Numbered from the stretch's first letter, positions 1 to 7,110 are shown. The stretch: DNA of 23,021 nucleotides from Methanotrichaceae archaeon (GCA_013329455.1 DUKF01000249.1:1-23021); one strand, 5' to 3'. Translations and numbers: made by a program. Notes: generated from the letters alone by a model not told the origin.

Positions 1-470
1 GCATTGCCTTTACCGTTCCAAGGCCATGCAGATGTGGGATTTAACTTGATGGCCTCGTCCCAAGCCTGGATAGCCTCATCATACTTGCCCTGCTTCTCGA
101 GAGCATAGCCCTTGCCGTTCCAAGGCAACGCATAATCAGGATCTAGCCGGATGGCCTCGTCGTAAGCCCGTATAGCATCGTCGTACTCGCCCAGCCTCTC
201 GAGTGCATTGCCTTTGTTGTTCCAGGCCATGGCAAACTCAGGATCTAGCCGGATGGCCTCGTCGTAAGCCTGGATTGCCTTGTCGTACTCGCCTTGTCTA
301 CGGAAAGCAATGCCTTTGCCGTTCCAAGGCCACGCAACTTTGGGATCTAGCCGGATGGCCTCGTCGTAAGCCTGGATCGCCTCTTTGAAATTTTCCAATT
401 CTCTGAGAGATGTGCCTTTATAATACCAAGCCAATGCGTATCTAGGGTCAATTTGTATTGCTCTGTTGAA
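1..470 (-). repeat. Tandem TPR-coding repeats, 102-bp period
   Basis: The 34-codon TPR unit is repeated with strong DNA-level identity. The string GGATCTAGCC recurs at 139, 241 and 343, exactly 102 bp apart, and is followed each time by the same GGATGGCCTCGTCGTAAGCC block. Each unit encodes W-NGKG-A, then an EYDDAI-like helix turn, then AYDEAIRLDP. The array continues past the left edge. Near-identical units suggest recent expansion or gene conversion. Confidence 0.85.
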
Positions 471-1175
471 CATATCCAGGGAGACAATAAACCCGCCCTC
501 TTTAGCAATTTTAAGTCCTTTGTGAACAAGGTCTTTTGGAGAATTATAATTAATGTAAATAGAACAATTACGTTTTTTCCCGTCTCCACCTTCTGCCTGA
601 ATTGTCACGGGATAATTTTTCAATGATTTACTAGAGTTTCGTACTGTGACGGATATATTCGAACTAAATGTTGGTTCCCCTCCGGCGGGATCAAAATCAA
701 TATCGATTATATCTGGGTTGGCCTGAACGTCTTTTAGATAAACTTGATGGTCATATTTTTTAATATATTTATGTGAATTCTTAACAACGATATTTGCCTG
801 AGGATCTTTTTTTCCATTAGAATGCAAAGTTTCAATGTCTTCTTGAAAAATATCTGACTCATCAATAGGTACGGCCTCGACACTTACTGAATCAATGTTT
901 AAACAAAAGTCGCTATCATTGAAAAGAATGGGCAATATACCAGTCCCCAAGTTACCTATGATGATTAATATTGATCCAATAAATGTAACATAAATAGCTC
1001 GTTCGTACCACGGATTTCCTTTAGCTATCCCGAACTGTGCCCCCACGAAGAGACTTTTTTGGAACCGAGTTTTATCTCTTATACTATCTCTAATAGCTTC
1101 TTTGCTGAATTGAGCTCCGCCGAAGTCAGCAAATCTGCTAAAACGAATTTTCCTAAAGTCTGCTGGACCTTTGAA
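1..1175 (-). CDS. Transmembrane-TPR continuation of the pentapeptide protein, downstream of an in-frame TAG (partial)
   Basis: On the minus strand the frame of the pentapeptide gene stays open for all 391 codons from the TAG at 1178-1176 to the window edge. It encodes, in order, about 45 more residues of pentapeptide repeat (ADFRK, ADFGG), a hydrophobic segment near 1000-915 (AIYVTFIGSILIIIGNLGTG), a roughly 130-residue AT-rich linker with a beta-rich stretch, and at least four TPR units of the AYDEAIRLDP type. No good independent start is visible. The first in-frame candidates are a GTG at 1046 without a ribosome binding site and an ATG at 473 inside the first TPR. It is therefore most likely the second half of one long membrane scaffold protein. 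Whether it is translated, by readthrough or internal start, or is a fresh pseudogene cannot be decided from sequence. TPR and pentapeptide solenoids mediate protein contacts; no enzymatic function is implied. Confidence 0.6.
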
Positions 1176-1178
1176 CTA
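1176..1178 (-). other. In-frame amber (TAG) inside a pentapeptide-TPR reading frame
   Basis: The codon sits at a position that is glutamine (CAG, 1376-1374) in the paralogous repeat exactly 66 codons upstream. The first copy reads DFREVQFKSPADFRK and the second reads DFRGV*FKGPADFRK. One C-to-T transition explains the stop. The frame on both sides is undisturbed. Confidence 0.85.
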
Positions 1179-1808
1179 AACGCCTCTAAAGTCAGCGGCC
1201 TCTATAAATTCGGTATCCTTGAAGTCGGCATACCGTCCAAAATTGGAACCCTGGAAGATAGCATCCCCTTTGACCTCCATGCCAGCGAAGTCCGCGATTC
1301 CGCCGAATTGAGTTCCACCGAAGTCAGCAGAACCACCAAAACGAGCTTTCCTAAAGTCTGCCGGACTTTTGAACTGAACTTCTCTAAAGTCAGCAGACTT
1401 TATGAATTCAGTATCCCTGAAGTTAGCATAGCCATTGAATTGGGTAAACCTGAAGCTGCTGTAGTCACCCTCGAACTGAGACCCTTCGAATTCGGCATCC
1501 CTTTCAAAATTAGTGCCTTCGAAATTGACATTCTCCTCGAGAATGGCGTTGCTGAATTTCACGCCCCCGCGGATTTCGGAGTTCTTGATAGTTATCGGAG
1601 ATCGTACAATTTGCTTTGTCTTTTCGATCGGACCCAGTTCCTCTATTTTATACTCGACGTGCACTTTGGGAGGGATCAACTTGCTCAGGTCCAGGTCTCC
1701 CTCAACTATGACACCTTCGTACTCCACCGGGTCGCCCCTCTCGATCTTGTCCAGGATCTCGCAGGCTGGTATTATTGTGGACTGATTTGAATCAACATCC
1801 ACTGACAT
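1176..1808 (-). CDS. Pentapeptide repeat protein (N-terminal part, ends at TAG)
   Basis: This is a 210-residue product if the TAG terminates. Residues 1-75 form a non-repeat head (EILDKIERGDPVEYEGVIVE, then DLDLSKL). From about residue 85 the A(D/N/E)F-x-x pentapeptide pattern begins (VNFEG, AEFEG, ANFRD, ADFRE, ADFRK, ADFGG, ADFAG, ADFKD) and runs into the stop in mid-solenoid. Such repeats fold as a right-handed quadrilateral beta-helix used for protein binding. The ATG at 1808 follows a good ribosome binding site (GAGGTGAT). Ending inside the helix without a cap, and with repeats resuming in the same frame directly after the TAG, indicates that the native protein is the longer pentapeptide-TM-TPR fusion. 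Function is unknown. Confidence 0.85.
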   Translation of the reverse strand: MSVDVDSNQSTIIPACEILDKIERGDPVEYEGVIVEGDLDLSKLIPPKVHVEYKIEELGPIEKTKQIVRSPITIKNSEIRGGVKFSNAILEENVNFEGTNFERDAEFEGSQFEGDYSSFRFTQFNGYANFRDTEFIKSADFREVQFKSPADFRKARFGGSADFGGTQFGGIADFAGMEVKGDAIFQGSNFGRYADFKDTEFIEAADFRGV

Positions 1809-2147
1809 ATCACCTCAATATCCGTCCCATACTCCAAGATGTCCGGGTGCAGCCTCTCTGCATACAAGTACATCTCCAGCCACAATTATAAAAATATTTC
1901 GCCCTTGAAGTGCAGTCCCTTATTATCTTATGGTAGGTTATATTAGCAGGGCTGATATCCACCGCGCCCATCGTTGGTTGAACGGCCACGAATCTTTTCG
2001 GACTGGCTAGAAAAATTACCACCTTGCTGCGGCCTAGACAGCTATGAAATCCCGCTACAGTTTCGCGCCCAGAACTGAGATCCGGCCGTCCTCAAAGATC
2101 TGGATATGAGTGGGTGTGAGTGTCAGATGCCCCCGAGTCCAAAGATT
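1809..2147. other. Non-coding stretch between divergent genes
   Basis: No convincing gene is seen. It holds the promoter of the minus-strand pentapeptide gene near its left end and runs up to the promoter of the antitoxin gene on the right. Short open frames here lack ribosome binding sites and recognisable motifs. Confidence 0.5.
1883..1900 (-). promoter_or_regulatory. Likely TATA box for the pentapeptide gene
   Basis: Reading the minus strand, GAAATATTTTTATAATTG resembles an archaeal BRE/TATA element. It lies about 80 nt upstream of the ATG at 1808 and would give a leader of roughly 55 nt that contains the GAGGTGAT ribosome binding site. Confidence 0.4.
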
Positions 2148-2149
2148 AA

Positions 2150-2159
2150 ATTAATATAT
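2150..2159 (+). promoter_or_regulatory. TATA box of the antitoxin gene
   Basis: The stretch ATTAAATTAATATATC contains a clear TATA element centred near 2155. A start site about 25 nt downstream would fall near 2180, almost on the TTG start at 2184. This predicts a leaderless mRNA and explains why no ribosome binding site is present. Confidence 0.5.
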
Positions 2160-2183
2160 CTGTGTTTATACATGCATTGATGC

Positions 2184-2408
2184 TTGGGTACCAAGACACT
2201 TTCCATCCGAACGGAGACTTACGAGATGCTGAAGAAAAAGAAGAGAGGTGGCGAGAGCTTCAGCGACGTTATCGACGGGCTGATGAAACAGGAAAAGATC
2301 AACCTCAAAGACTACTTCGGCGCTATCGAGAACGAGGATCTCTTGAGAGGGCTTGAAGAGGACTCCAGGAAGATCCGAGGGTCCAGTCTCCAGAAACCGA
2401 GACTTTGA
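2184..2408 (+). CDS. VapB-like (DUF217-type) antitoxin, apparently orphan
   Basis: This 74-residue protein opens with GTKTLSIRTETYEMLKKKK and RGGESFSDVIDGL. That matches the TKTISLS-x-E-x-YE-x-LK...GESFSDVI pattern of archaeal VapB/DUF217 antitoxins, which bind DNA as dimers and neutralise a VapC PIN-domain RNase. The start is TTG, chosen because the family motif begins immediately after it; the next in-frame ATG at 2226 would remove the beta-strand. The C-terminal part (KDYFGAIENEDLLRGLEEDSRKIRG) would be the toxin-wrapping region. No VapC follows: the next gene is agmatinase, convergent and ending 38 nt away. It is either a solo antitoxin acting as a regulator or the remnant of a lost toxin-antitoxin pair. 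Confidence 0.75.
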   Translation: MGTKTLSIRTETYEMLKKKKRGGESFSDVIDGLMKQEKINLKDYFGAIENEDLLRGLEEDSRKIRGSSLQKPRL

Positions 2409-2446
2409 GCCGGCTCTCAGATCTCCGACCGATCCGTCTGGAAAAT

Positions 2447-3313
2447 TTACCGATTCGCCGCAGCCTTTGCGGCGATGAACTCACGGATCAATTTCGCGCC
2501 CAAGGTCGCAGTCTGGCCGCCATCAAACTGGGGCGCGATCTCGTTGACGTCAAGGCCGACGGCCGCTGGGGCGATGCTCTCGACGACTAGCCGCACGTCC
2601 CATGAGGATAGGCCGAACGGTTCGGGATTTCCGACCCCCGGAGCATAGGCGGGATCGATGCTGTCGAAGTCGATGGATAGATAGATCTTTTCACACCCGA
2701 CCTCTTTTAGGGCGTCTTTTAGTACCTGCTCCATCCCCCTTTCCCTGACCTCATCGCTGGAGTGGTAGTGGACGCCGTGCTCCTCGGCGTAGACGTACTC
2801 ATTCACGTCGCCGCTCCTGATCCCTATCGATGCGTAGCCGACGACTCCCTCAGTTTCGAGGATGTGGCGGCTGGTGCATGCGTGGCTCAGCCTCGTTCCG
2901 CCATACTCGTCTCTGAGGTCGAGGTGAGCGTCCAGAACAATGACCCCGATCTCGCCATGTCGCCGGGCCACCTCTGCGACGATCGGTGGAGTTATGGAGT
3001 GCTCCCCACCGATGAATATCGGCGTCGCCTTTTCGGGTATGAAAGCGAAGCTGTCTCGAATCGTCTCCCTGGCGTAGGCAGGGTCGGATCCGAGGTCGAG
3101 ATTTCCTAGATCGGCGACACTTATATCTCCGAAATCTATGCCGTGCCGATGAAGGTAAGTCTCGAAGTTGAAAGACGCCCGCCTGACGGCGTCCGGCCCC
3201 TCCCGTGTCCCGGACCGAAAAGAGGTGGTGGCATCGAAGGGTGCCCCCACGATCACAAACTCCGCCTCCACCGGGTCGGCGTTGGCATCAGCAAAATTGG
3301 ATATATTGAACAT
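2447..3313 (-). CDS. speB: Agmatinase (ureohydrolase family)
   Basis: The 288-residue protein hydrolyses agmatine to putrescine plus urea in the cytoplasm, a step of archaeal polyamine synthesis from arginine. The di-manganese site motifs of the arginase/agmatinase family are present: GGEHS at 102-106, DAHLD at 128-132, and SIDFD at 213-217 followed by DPAYAPG. Predicted ligands are H105, D128, H130, D132, D215 and D217. Length is normal for the family. The start ATG lies 5 nt after the stop of the eIF5A gene, so the two are almost certainly co-transcribed and perhaps translationally coupled; no strong separate ribosome binding site is visible. A related ureohydrolase specificity (guanidinobutyrase, formiminoglutamase) cannot be excluded, but the eIF5A neighbour favours agmatinase. 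Confidence 0.9.
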   Translation of the reverse strand: MFNISNFADANADPVEAEFVIVGAPFDATTSFRSGTREGPDAVRRASFNFETYLHRHGIDFGDISVADLGNLDLGSDPAYARETIRDSFAFIPEKATPIFIGGEHSITPPIVAEVARRHGEIGVIVLDAHLDLRDEYGGTRLSHACTSRHILETEGVVGYASIGIRSGDVNEYVYAEEHGVHYHSSDEVRERGMEQVLKDALKEVGCEKIYLSIDFDSIDPAYAPGVGNPEPFGLSSWDVRLVVESIAPAAVGLDVNEIAPQFDGGQTATLGAKLIREFIAAKAAANR

Positions 3314-3318
3314 CGAGG

Positions 3319-3702
3319 TTAACGCATATCCACCTTGGTCTTGCCCATGACGAGCAAGTAGGAGACTTCCTTCCCCTCTTCTAGCTTTGCACGAACGTCA
3401 TCGGTGATGGGAACGTCTATGGTGCCGTAGTCGCCCAAATCCATGAGCTGGGCCGAATTCTTTCCTATCGTCAGAACCTGCCCCGTCTTTCTCTCCACGA
3501 CCGGAACGTAAACCTTGGTCGTGACCGGCTGAACGATGGACCTCTTCTGACCATCGAAGATACCAACCGCATCAACCCTCGCCTTGGCTGAACCGTGCTT
3601 TCCTGGCTTAGATTTGGCTATGTTCTTGATGACGCACGGCTCGTCGTCAATAATCACGTAACGGCCCTCTTTCAGCGCCCTTGTCTCCACCTGCTCTTTC
3701 AT
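3319..3702 (-). CDS. eif5A: Translation factor aIF5A (hypusine-containing)
   Basis: This 127-residue protein is the archaeal orthologue of eIF5A and bacterial EF-P. It relieves ribosome stalling and assists peptide bond formation. The N-terminal SH3-like domain carries the hypusination loop SKPGKHGSAKAR, with K35 the predicted modified lysine; the C-terminal OB domain follows. The start is the ATG at 3702, with GGTGA 5 nt upstream; the same frame extends further upstream, but that region lies inside the aminotransferase gene. The aminotransferase is 35 nt upstream and agmatinase follows after 5 nt. Hypusine is built from the aminobutyl group of a polyamine, so the adjacent agmatinase is functionally meaningful. 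A TTTAAATA element between the aminotransferase stop and this start could be an additional internal promoter. Confidence 0.95.
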   Translation of the reverse strand: MKEQVETRALKEGRYVIIDDEPCVIKNIAKSKPGKHGSAKARVDAVGIFDGQKRSIVQPVTTKVYVPVVERKTGQVLTIGKNSAQLMDLGDYGTIDVPITDDVRAKLEEGKEVSYLLVMGKTKVDMR

Positions 3703-3737
3703 CTCGTCACCTTGCCGACGAATAACGTAGCTCCTAT

Positions 3738-4841
3738 TTAAAGAATTTCTCTCATTCTGCCCAGGGCCGTTTTTATATCGTCCATGGAAGCGGCATAAGA
3801 GATCCTGATATGCTCCTTGCACCTGGACCCGAAGGCAAATCCCGGAACCGTCACGACGCCGCCCTTGATCAACCTTGCAGCAACATCGCTTCCGTCCCCC
3901 ACCTTCGGGAAGGCGTAGAAGGCACCCTCGGGCATTGCGATATCGATCCCCATCGACTGCAGCCCCTCGACGAGAACGTCCCTTCTCATCAAAAACTCGT
4001 CCCTCATCTCCCGGACGCAGTCCTGGGGCCCGCTGACGGCAGCCAGGGCCGCCCTCTGGGAGACCGATGAGGCGCAAGCCTGAACGTACTGGTGGACCTT
4101 GAGCATGTTCTCAAGAGCCTCGCCCCTCGCCGCCAGGTAGCCGAGCCTCCAGCCGGTCATGGCGTAGGTCTTGGAGACGGCGTTGATGGTGACGACGTTG
4201 TCGGAGTAGAGGGCGGGGCTGACGTGCTCACCCTCGTAGATGAAGTGCTCGTAGACCTCGTCGGAGATCAGGGCGAAGTCGTGGTCATCGGCCAGCTCCG
4301 CCAGGGCCCGAAGCTCCTCTCTTGTCTGGACCGAACCCGTTGGGTTGTTGGGAGAGTTGACGACGAGAGCCTTCGTCCTTGATGTCACCTTCTCGGCGAC
4401 CGCCTCGGCGGTGAGGTGGAACCTCTCGTCCATGGGCACGGCGATCGGCCGTCCTTGGGTCACCCTGGCCAGGGCCGAGTATGAGACGAACCCGGGATCG
4501 CTCATCAGGACCTCGTCGTCCTTCTCGACGACGGCGGCGATGGCGAGAAAGAGCGCCTCGCTCGCACCGCTTGTGACCATGATCTCGCCGGGCACGTAAT
4601 CAAGGCCGTTCTCCCGCCTGAACTTCTCGGAGAGGGCGTCCCTCAATTCGGCGGTGCCAAGGTTCATGGTGTAACCTGTGAACCCCTCCTCGATCGCCTC
4701 AATCGCCGCCCTTTTGATGTGGTCGGGGGTGTCAAAGTCGGGCTGGCCGAGGCCGAGGTTTATCGCGCCCGGACCTGCACCCTCAAAGCACTTTCTTATC
4801 CCGGAGATGTCGATCTCCTCGACGTGGCTTGCAAACTTCAT
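3738..4841 (-). CDS. PLP-dependent aminotransferase, class I/II (aspartate aminotransferase-like)
   Basis: The 367-residue cytosolic enzyme belongs to fold-type I aminotransferases. Visible motifs are NLGLGQPDFDTPD near 28-40, NSPNNPTG at 162-169, SDEVYE at 193-198 with the pyridine-nitrogen Asp194, SKTYAMTGWRLGY with the PLP lysine K224, and the substrate-binding Arg346 in HIRISYA. The start chosen is the ATG at 4841, 7 nt after GGAGGACC; an upstream extension of the frame lacks family similarity. Substrate range (aspartate, alanine, aromatic amino acids or a biosynthetic intermediate) cannot be told from sequence. It heads an operon with aIF5A and agmatinase. Confidence 0.88.
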   Translation of the reverse strand: MKFASHVEEIDISGIRKCFEGAGPGAINLGLGQPDFDTPDHIKRAAIEAIEEGFTGYTMNLGTAELRDALSEKFRRENGLDYVPGEIMVTSGASEALFLAIAAVVEKDDEVLMSDPGFVSYSALARVTQGRPIAVPMDERFHLTAEAVAEKVTSRTKALVVNSPNNPTGSVQTREELRALAELADDHDFALISDEVYEHFIYEGEHVSPALYSDNVVTINAVSKTYAMTGWRLGYLAARGEALENMLKVHQYVQACASSVSQRAALAAVSGPQDCVREMRDEFLMRRDVLVEGLQSMGIDIAMPEGAFYAFPKVGDGSDVAARLIKGGVVTVPGFAFGSRCKEHIRISYAASMDDIKTALGRMREIL

Positions 4842-4959
4842 AGTCAGGTCCTCCTTTTCCGCCCCTTTGGCGCGTAAGGGTAAAATAGTTAAGCCCGAGA
4901 CCGGCGTGGACCTTGAAGTGAGAAGTGACATCTCAAAGGCGCAATGCTCTGATGCCGGA

Positions 4960-4976
4960 TCGATATATTTAAAAAG
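4960..4976 (+). promoter_or_regulatory. TATA element in divergent intergenic region
   Basis: CGATATATTTAAAAAG fits an archaeal TATA box about 45 nt upstream of the GTG start at 5011, leaving room for the ribosome binding site at 4998-5005. The element is nearly symmetric and might also serve the divergent aminotransferase operon, though it is 120 nt from that start. Confidence 0.5.
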
Positions 4977-5010
4977 TTGAGGGTATAAAATTCCTCAGAG
5001 GTGATAAGAA

Positions 5011-5220
5011 GTGAAGATAAGCGCACGAAACGTCCTTCGGGGCAAAGTCAAGTCGGTGACCGCCGGCATGGTGAGCGCTGAAGTGGTGGTAGAGCTATCC
5101 GGCGGGAACGAGATCGTCTCCGTGATAACAAAGAGATCCGCCGAGGACCTGGGGCTGAAAGTGGGCAAAGAGGTCTCAGTGGTGATCAAGGCCACAAACG
5201 TCATGATAGCCCTGGAATGA
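5011..5220 (+). CDS. Molbindin-like Mop/TOBE domain protein
   Basis: At 69 residues this is a single Mop (TOBE) domain, the size of bacterial and archaeal molbindins, which store or buffer molybdate or tungstate in the cytoplasm as ring-shaped oligomers. The pattern SARNVLRGKVKSV, then GMVSAEVVVELSGG, a SVITKRSAEDLGLKVGKEV stretch and VVIKATNVMIAL is typical. The start is GTG, preceded by GAGGTGAT at 4998-5005. It is monocistronic and ends 4 nt from the convergent YgjP-like gene. Molybdate or tungstate is needed for formylmethanofuran dehydrogenase in methanogens, a plausible reason for carrying it. Confidence 0.9.
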   Translation: MKISARNVLRGKVKSVTAGMVSAEVVVELSGGNEIVSVITKRSAEDLGLKVGKEVSVVIKATNVMIALE

Positions 5221-5224
5221 AGTC

Positions 5225-5725
5225 TCAAGGCCGCTTTTTTCGCCGCTCCATTGAATCGACGGCTAATAGAAAGCCGATCGCCCTCTCAGTCAAGGAGTAC
5301 CTTCCGACCAGCTCCTTGAACCTTCTGTTGTGGCTCGGCTCCAGAAGGTGTGCCAGCTCGTGTAGGACGACGTAGTCCTCGACCCACTGGGGCACCCTTC
5401 TCAGCCGGGAGCTGATCCTGATGGTCTCGTCCTCGATGGTACAGCTCCCAAACCTCTTCATCTGCCGCTCTGAATAGCTTATCGACTTCCAGCTCAGGGC
5501 GCCATCGAAGTACTTTTGGTTCAGGTGCTCGGCCCTCACCTCCAGGTGGGCGTCGTTTCTGGGCCCCATCCTCTGCTCCATCCTGGCCTTGAGGCTGGAG
5601 ACGTGCTCAGCCAGCTCACCGTCCGAGAGGGCCGCTGGCGCCATCACCACCAGAGCGCCATCCACCATCCGGGCCTGGACGGTCTTCTTCCGCCGGGCCG
5701 ACCTCTTGACTATCACTTCCATCAC
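5225..5725 (-). CDS. YgjP-like (DUF45) zinc metallopeptidase-type protein
   Basis: The 166-residue protein ends in the PF01863/YgjP-type core. HELAH at 122-126 with a third ligand H132 in EPSHNRRF forms a gluzincin/SprT-like zinc site. The upstream stretch YFDGALSWKSISYSERQMKR and RFGSCTIEDETIRIS matches the conserved region before the HExxH helix. It is shorter at the N-terminus than the bacterial YgjP group (about 230). No signal peptide is present, so it is cytoplasmic. Substrates are unknown in the family; a bacterial relative occurs beside type I restriction genes, but no such genes are here. The start is ATG 5725 or the adjacent ATG 5722; GGAG lies 8 nt upstream of the first. Confidence 0.85.
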   Translation of the reverse strand: MMEVIVKRSARRKKTVQARMVDGALVVMAPAALSDGELAEHVSSLKARMEQRMGPRNDAHLEVRAEHLNQKYFDGALSWKSISYSERQMKRFGSCTIEDETIRISSRLRRVPQWVEDYVVLHELAHLLEPSHNRRFKELVGRYSLTERAIGFLLAVDSMERRKKRP

Positions 5726-5869
5726 TACATCTCCACTAATCGGTCGATGTGATGATATGAATTTCTTTCGGAGAGGAAAGGCTCTGTTGAGACGCCGAGC
5801 AGAGCCCGTAAAGCCGATCCGAGAATATTATGCCGAAGGTCATGTCGAAGGGCGGGGTCTGAGCCCACC

Positions 5870-6346
5870 CTACCTGAAAGCAGCTCCAATCCAGGAGCCA
5901 ACGAGATAGGTGGCGATTACCACCACCACCAAGATTATCAGATGCTCTGCGACCACATTCCAGGGGCTCTTCTCCTGTTCCCTCGCAAGCAAGAAGCTCA
6001 GGATACCCAGAACTAAAAAGCCCCAGATCAGGCTCGCCAAGATCGCCGTGGAGAGGTCGAAGAGGAGGACAGGCACAACGAAGGTCATGGCCACCAGGAA
6101 CTTGGACACGAAGGTGAAGACCGTCGACTCCCAGACTTCCCGCGTTGAATGGGTGTTCTCAGACTCCTCGGATATGTGTATTCCAAGAGCATCAGAGAAG
6201 GCATCGGCAACGGCTATCGTCAGTATCCCGCCGATCACTGCAAGCTTCGAGCCGGTGCCGGAGTTTAGGCCCACCATCAGCCCCAGTGTGGTGATTATCC
6301 CCGACGTCAGGCCAAAACAGAACCCAGTCTTCAACGATTCCTTCAT
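5870..6346 (-). CDS. VIT1/CCC1-like small membrane protein
   Basis: The 158-residue protein has five predicted membrane helices (about 8-27, 34-55, 76-97, 100-121 and 133-153). The stretch SGIITTLGLMVGL followed by AVADAFSDALGIHISEESE resembles the first two helices of the VIT1/CCC1 (DUF125) Fe/Mn transporter family, including the acidic and ADA-S-A helix pattern. The canonical long cytoplasmic metal-binding domain is replaced by a short ESENTHSTREVWES segment. It may therefore transport or sense divalent metals, but this is inferred from similarity only. The TATA-like CTATAATTATTC at 6387-6376 lies about 30-40 nt upstream of the ATG. Neighbours do not inform its role. Confidence 0.65.
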   Translation of the reverse strand: MKESLKTGFCFGLTSGIITTLGLMVGLNSGTGSKLAVIGGILTIAVADAFSDALGIHISEESENTHSTREVWESTVFTFVSKFLVAMTFVVPVLLFDLSTAILASLIWGFLVLGILSFLLAREQEKSPWNVVAEHLIILVVVVIATYLVGSWIGAAFR

Positions 6347-6375
6347 CGCTCTCGTAGAACCTCTCAGATTCGGAG

Positions 6376-6387
6376 AATAATTATAGC
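6376..6387 (-). promoter_or_regulatory. TATA-like element for VIT-like gene
   Basis: The minus-strand reading CTATAATTATTC lies about 30 nt before the ATG at 6346, consistent with a very short leader. Confidence 0.4.
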
Positions 6388-6522
6388 TGTCGCAAGAACT
6401 CGATCACCGAGCGCAAATCCCTGCATGTTTCAATTATCTTTATTACGACGATTGGGCCAACTATCCTGGATGGCCCCCTACGATCTTCGTTCTTTTCCAT
6501 CAGGATCCCGAAATCTACTTCT

Positions 6523-6532
6523 ACTATTAAAT
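6523..6532 (+). promoter_or_regulatory. TATA-like element for the GYD gene
   Basis: ACTATTAAAT would place transcription start near 6553, upstream of the strong ribosome binding site AGGAGGTGG at about 6569-6577. Confidence 0.4.
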
Positions 6533-6584
6533 GAGAACATGTTTTCCTGCAGGCGTTGAGGCTGCGAATAGGAGGTGGATTTTG

Positions 6585-6872
6585 ATGAAGAATTACATCA
6601 TGTTGACCACCCTCACCGAAGAGGGGAGCCGGACTGTGAAAAATCAACCTGAGAGGATACTGCAAGTGAACAAGGCTGTGGAAAGCTGGGGCGCGAAGAT
6701 CGTCGGCCAGTACGCCCTCTTCGGACCATACGACTTCCTGACCCTCCTTCAGGCGGATGACGATATGACGATCCTCAAGATCGCAGCAGAGCTCGGCTCG
6801 AGGGGAACCCTCAAGACCATGACCCTGCCAGCCGTCACCATCGACGAGTTCGTCAAAGGGATCTCGGAGTGA
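6585..6872 (+). CDS. GYD domain protein
   Basis: The 95-residue protein matches the GYD family (PF08734), small ferredoxin-fold alpha/beta dimeric proteins of unknown biochemical role. Characteristic are the N-terminal YIMLTTLTEEGSRTVKNQPER and, near residue 47-50, the name-giving motif, here GPYD in YALFGPYDFLTLLQ, followed by LGSRGTLKTMTLPAVT. The ATG at 6585 is selected because AGGAGGTGG lies 7 nt upstream; an 18-residue upstream extension in frame has no family similarity. It stands alone, with more than 200 nt of non-coding DNA on each side. Confidence 0.9.
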   Translation: MKNYIMLTTLTEEGSRTVKNQPERILQVNKAVESWGAKIVGQYALFGPYDFLTLLQADDDMTILKIAAELGSRGTLKTMTLPAVTIDEFVKGISE

Positions 6873-7110
6873 TCTCCAACAATACCAAAAATTAACATGA
6901 TCTGGGCGAGCCGGTGGAGGTCCCATCCAGTGGCCACCCAGATCCTATAAATGGAAAGGCGCGTGCAGGATGTCGCCTTCAGCCGTCGGAGAGCTTCTCA
7001 CCCCTTCCTGATGTTTATGATTTGTTCTTAACATTTCATACCGATTATGAAAATATCTCAAACAGATACAAATCGTCTCGCCCCAAAACCGTCCTTTGAG
7101 GTGCTGAGAC
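6873..7110. other. Intergenic region with a probable promoter
   Basis: No gene is seen. The segment near 7045-7057 (ATGAAAATATCTC) is TATA-like and would start a transcript about 30 nt upstream of the GTG at 7111, whose ribosome binding site GAGGTG is at 7099-7104. Confidence 0.4.

Noticed and set aside
1059..1790. A plus-strand 243-codon frame opposite the pentapeptide gene.
   Set aside because: It is the antisense mirror of the repetitive pentapeptide codons. The minus strand has the ribosome binding site and a recognisable family pattern.
2405..2590. A plus-strand frame right after the antitoxin, considered as a toxin remnant.
   Set aside because: It is antisense to the 3' end of agmatinase and shows no PIN-domain motif (no conserved acidic residues in the right context).
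3703..4077. An upstream extension of the aIF5A frame to 252 codons.
   Set aside because: It lies inside the aminotransferase coding region, and the extra sequence has no aIF5A similarity. The ATG at 3702 has its own GGTGA.
5757..5909. A 50-codon plus-strand open frame (starting MNFFRRGKALL) between the YgjP-like and VIT-like genes.
   Set aside because: The ribosome binding site is weak (GTGATGAT directly abutting the ATG), the last 40 nt overlap the VIT-like gene antisense, and no motif is recognisable.
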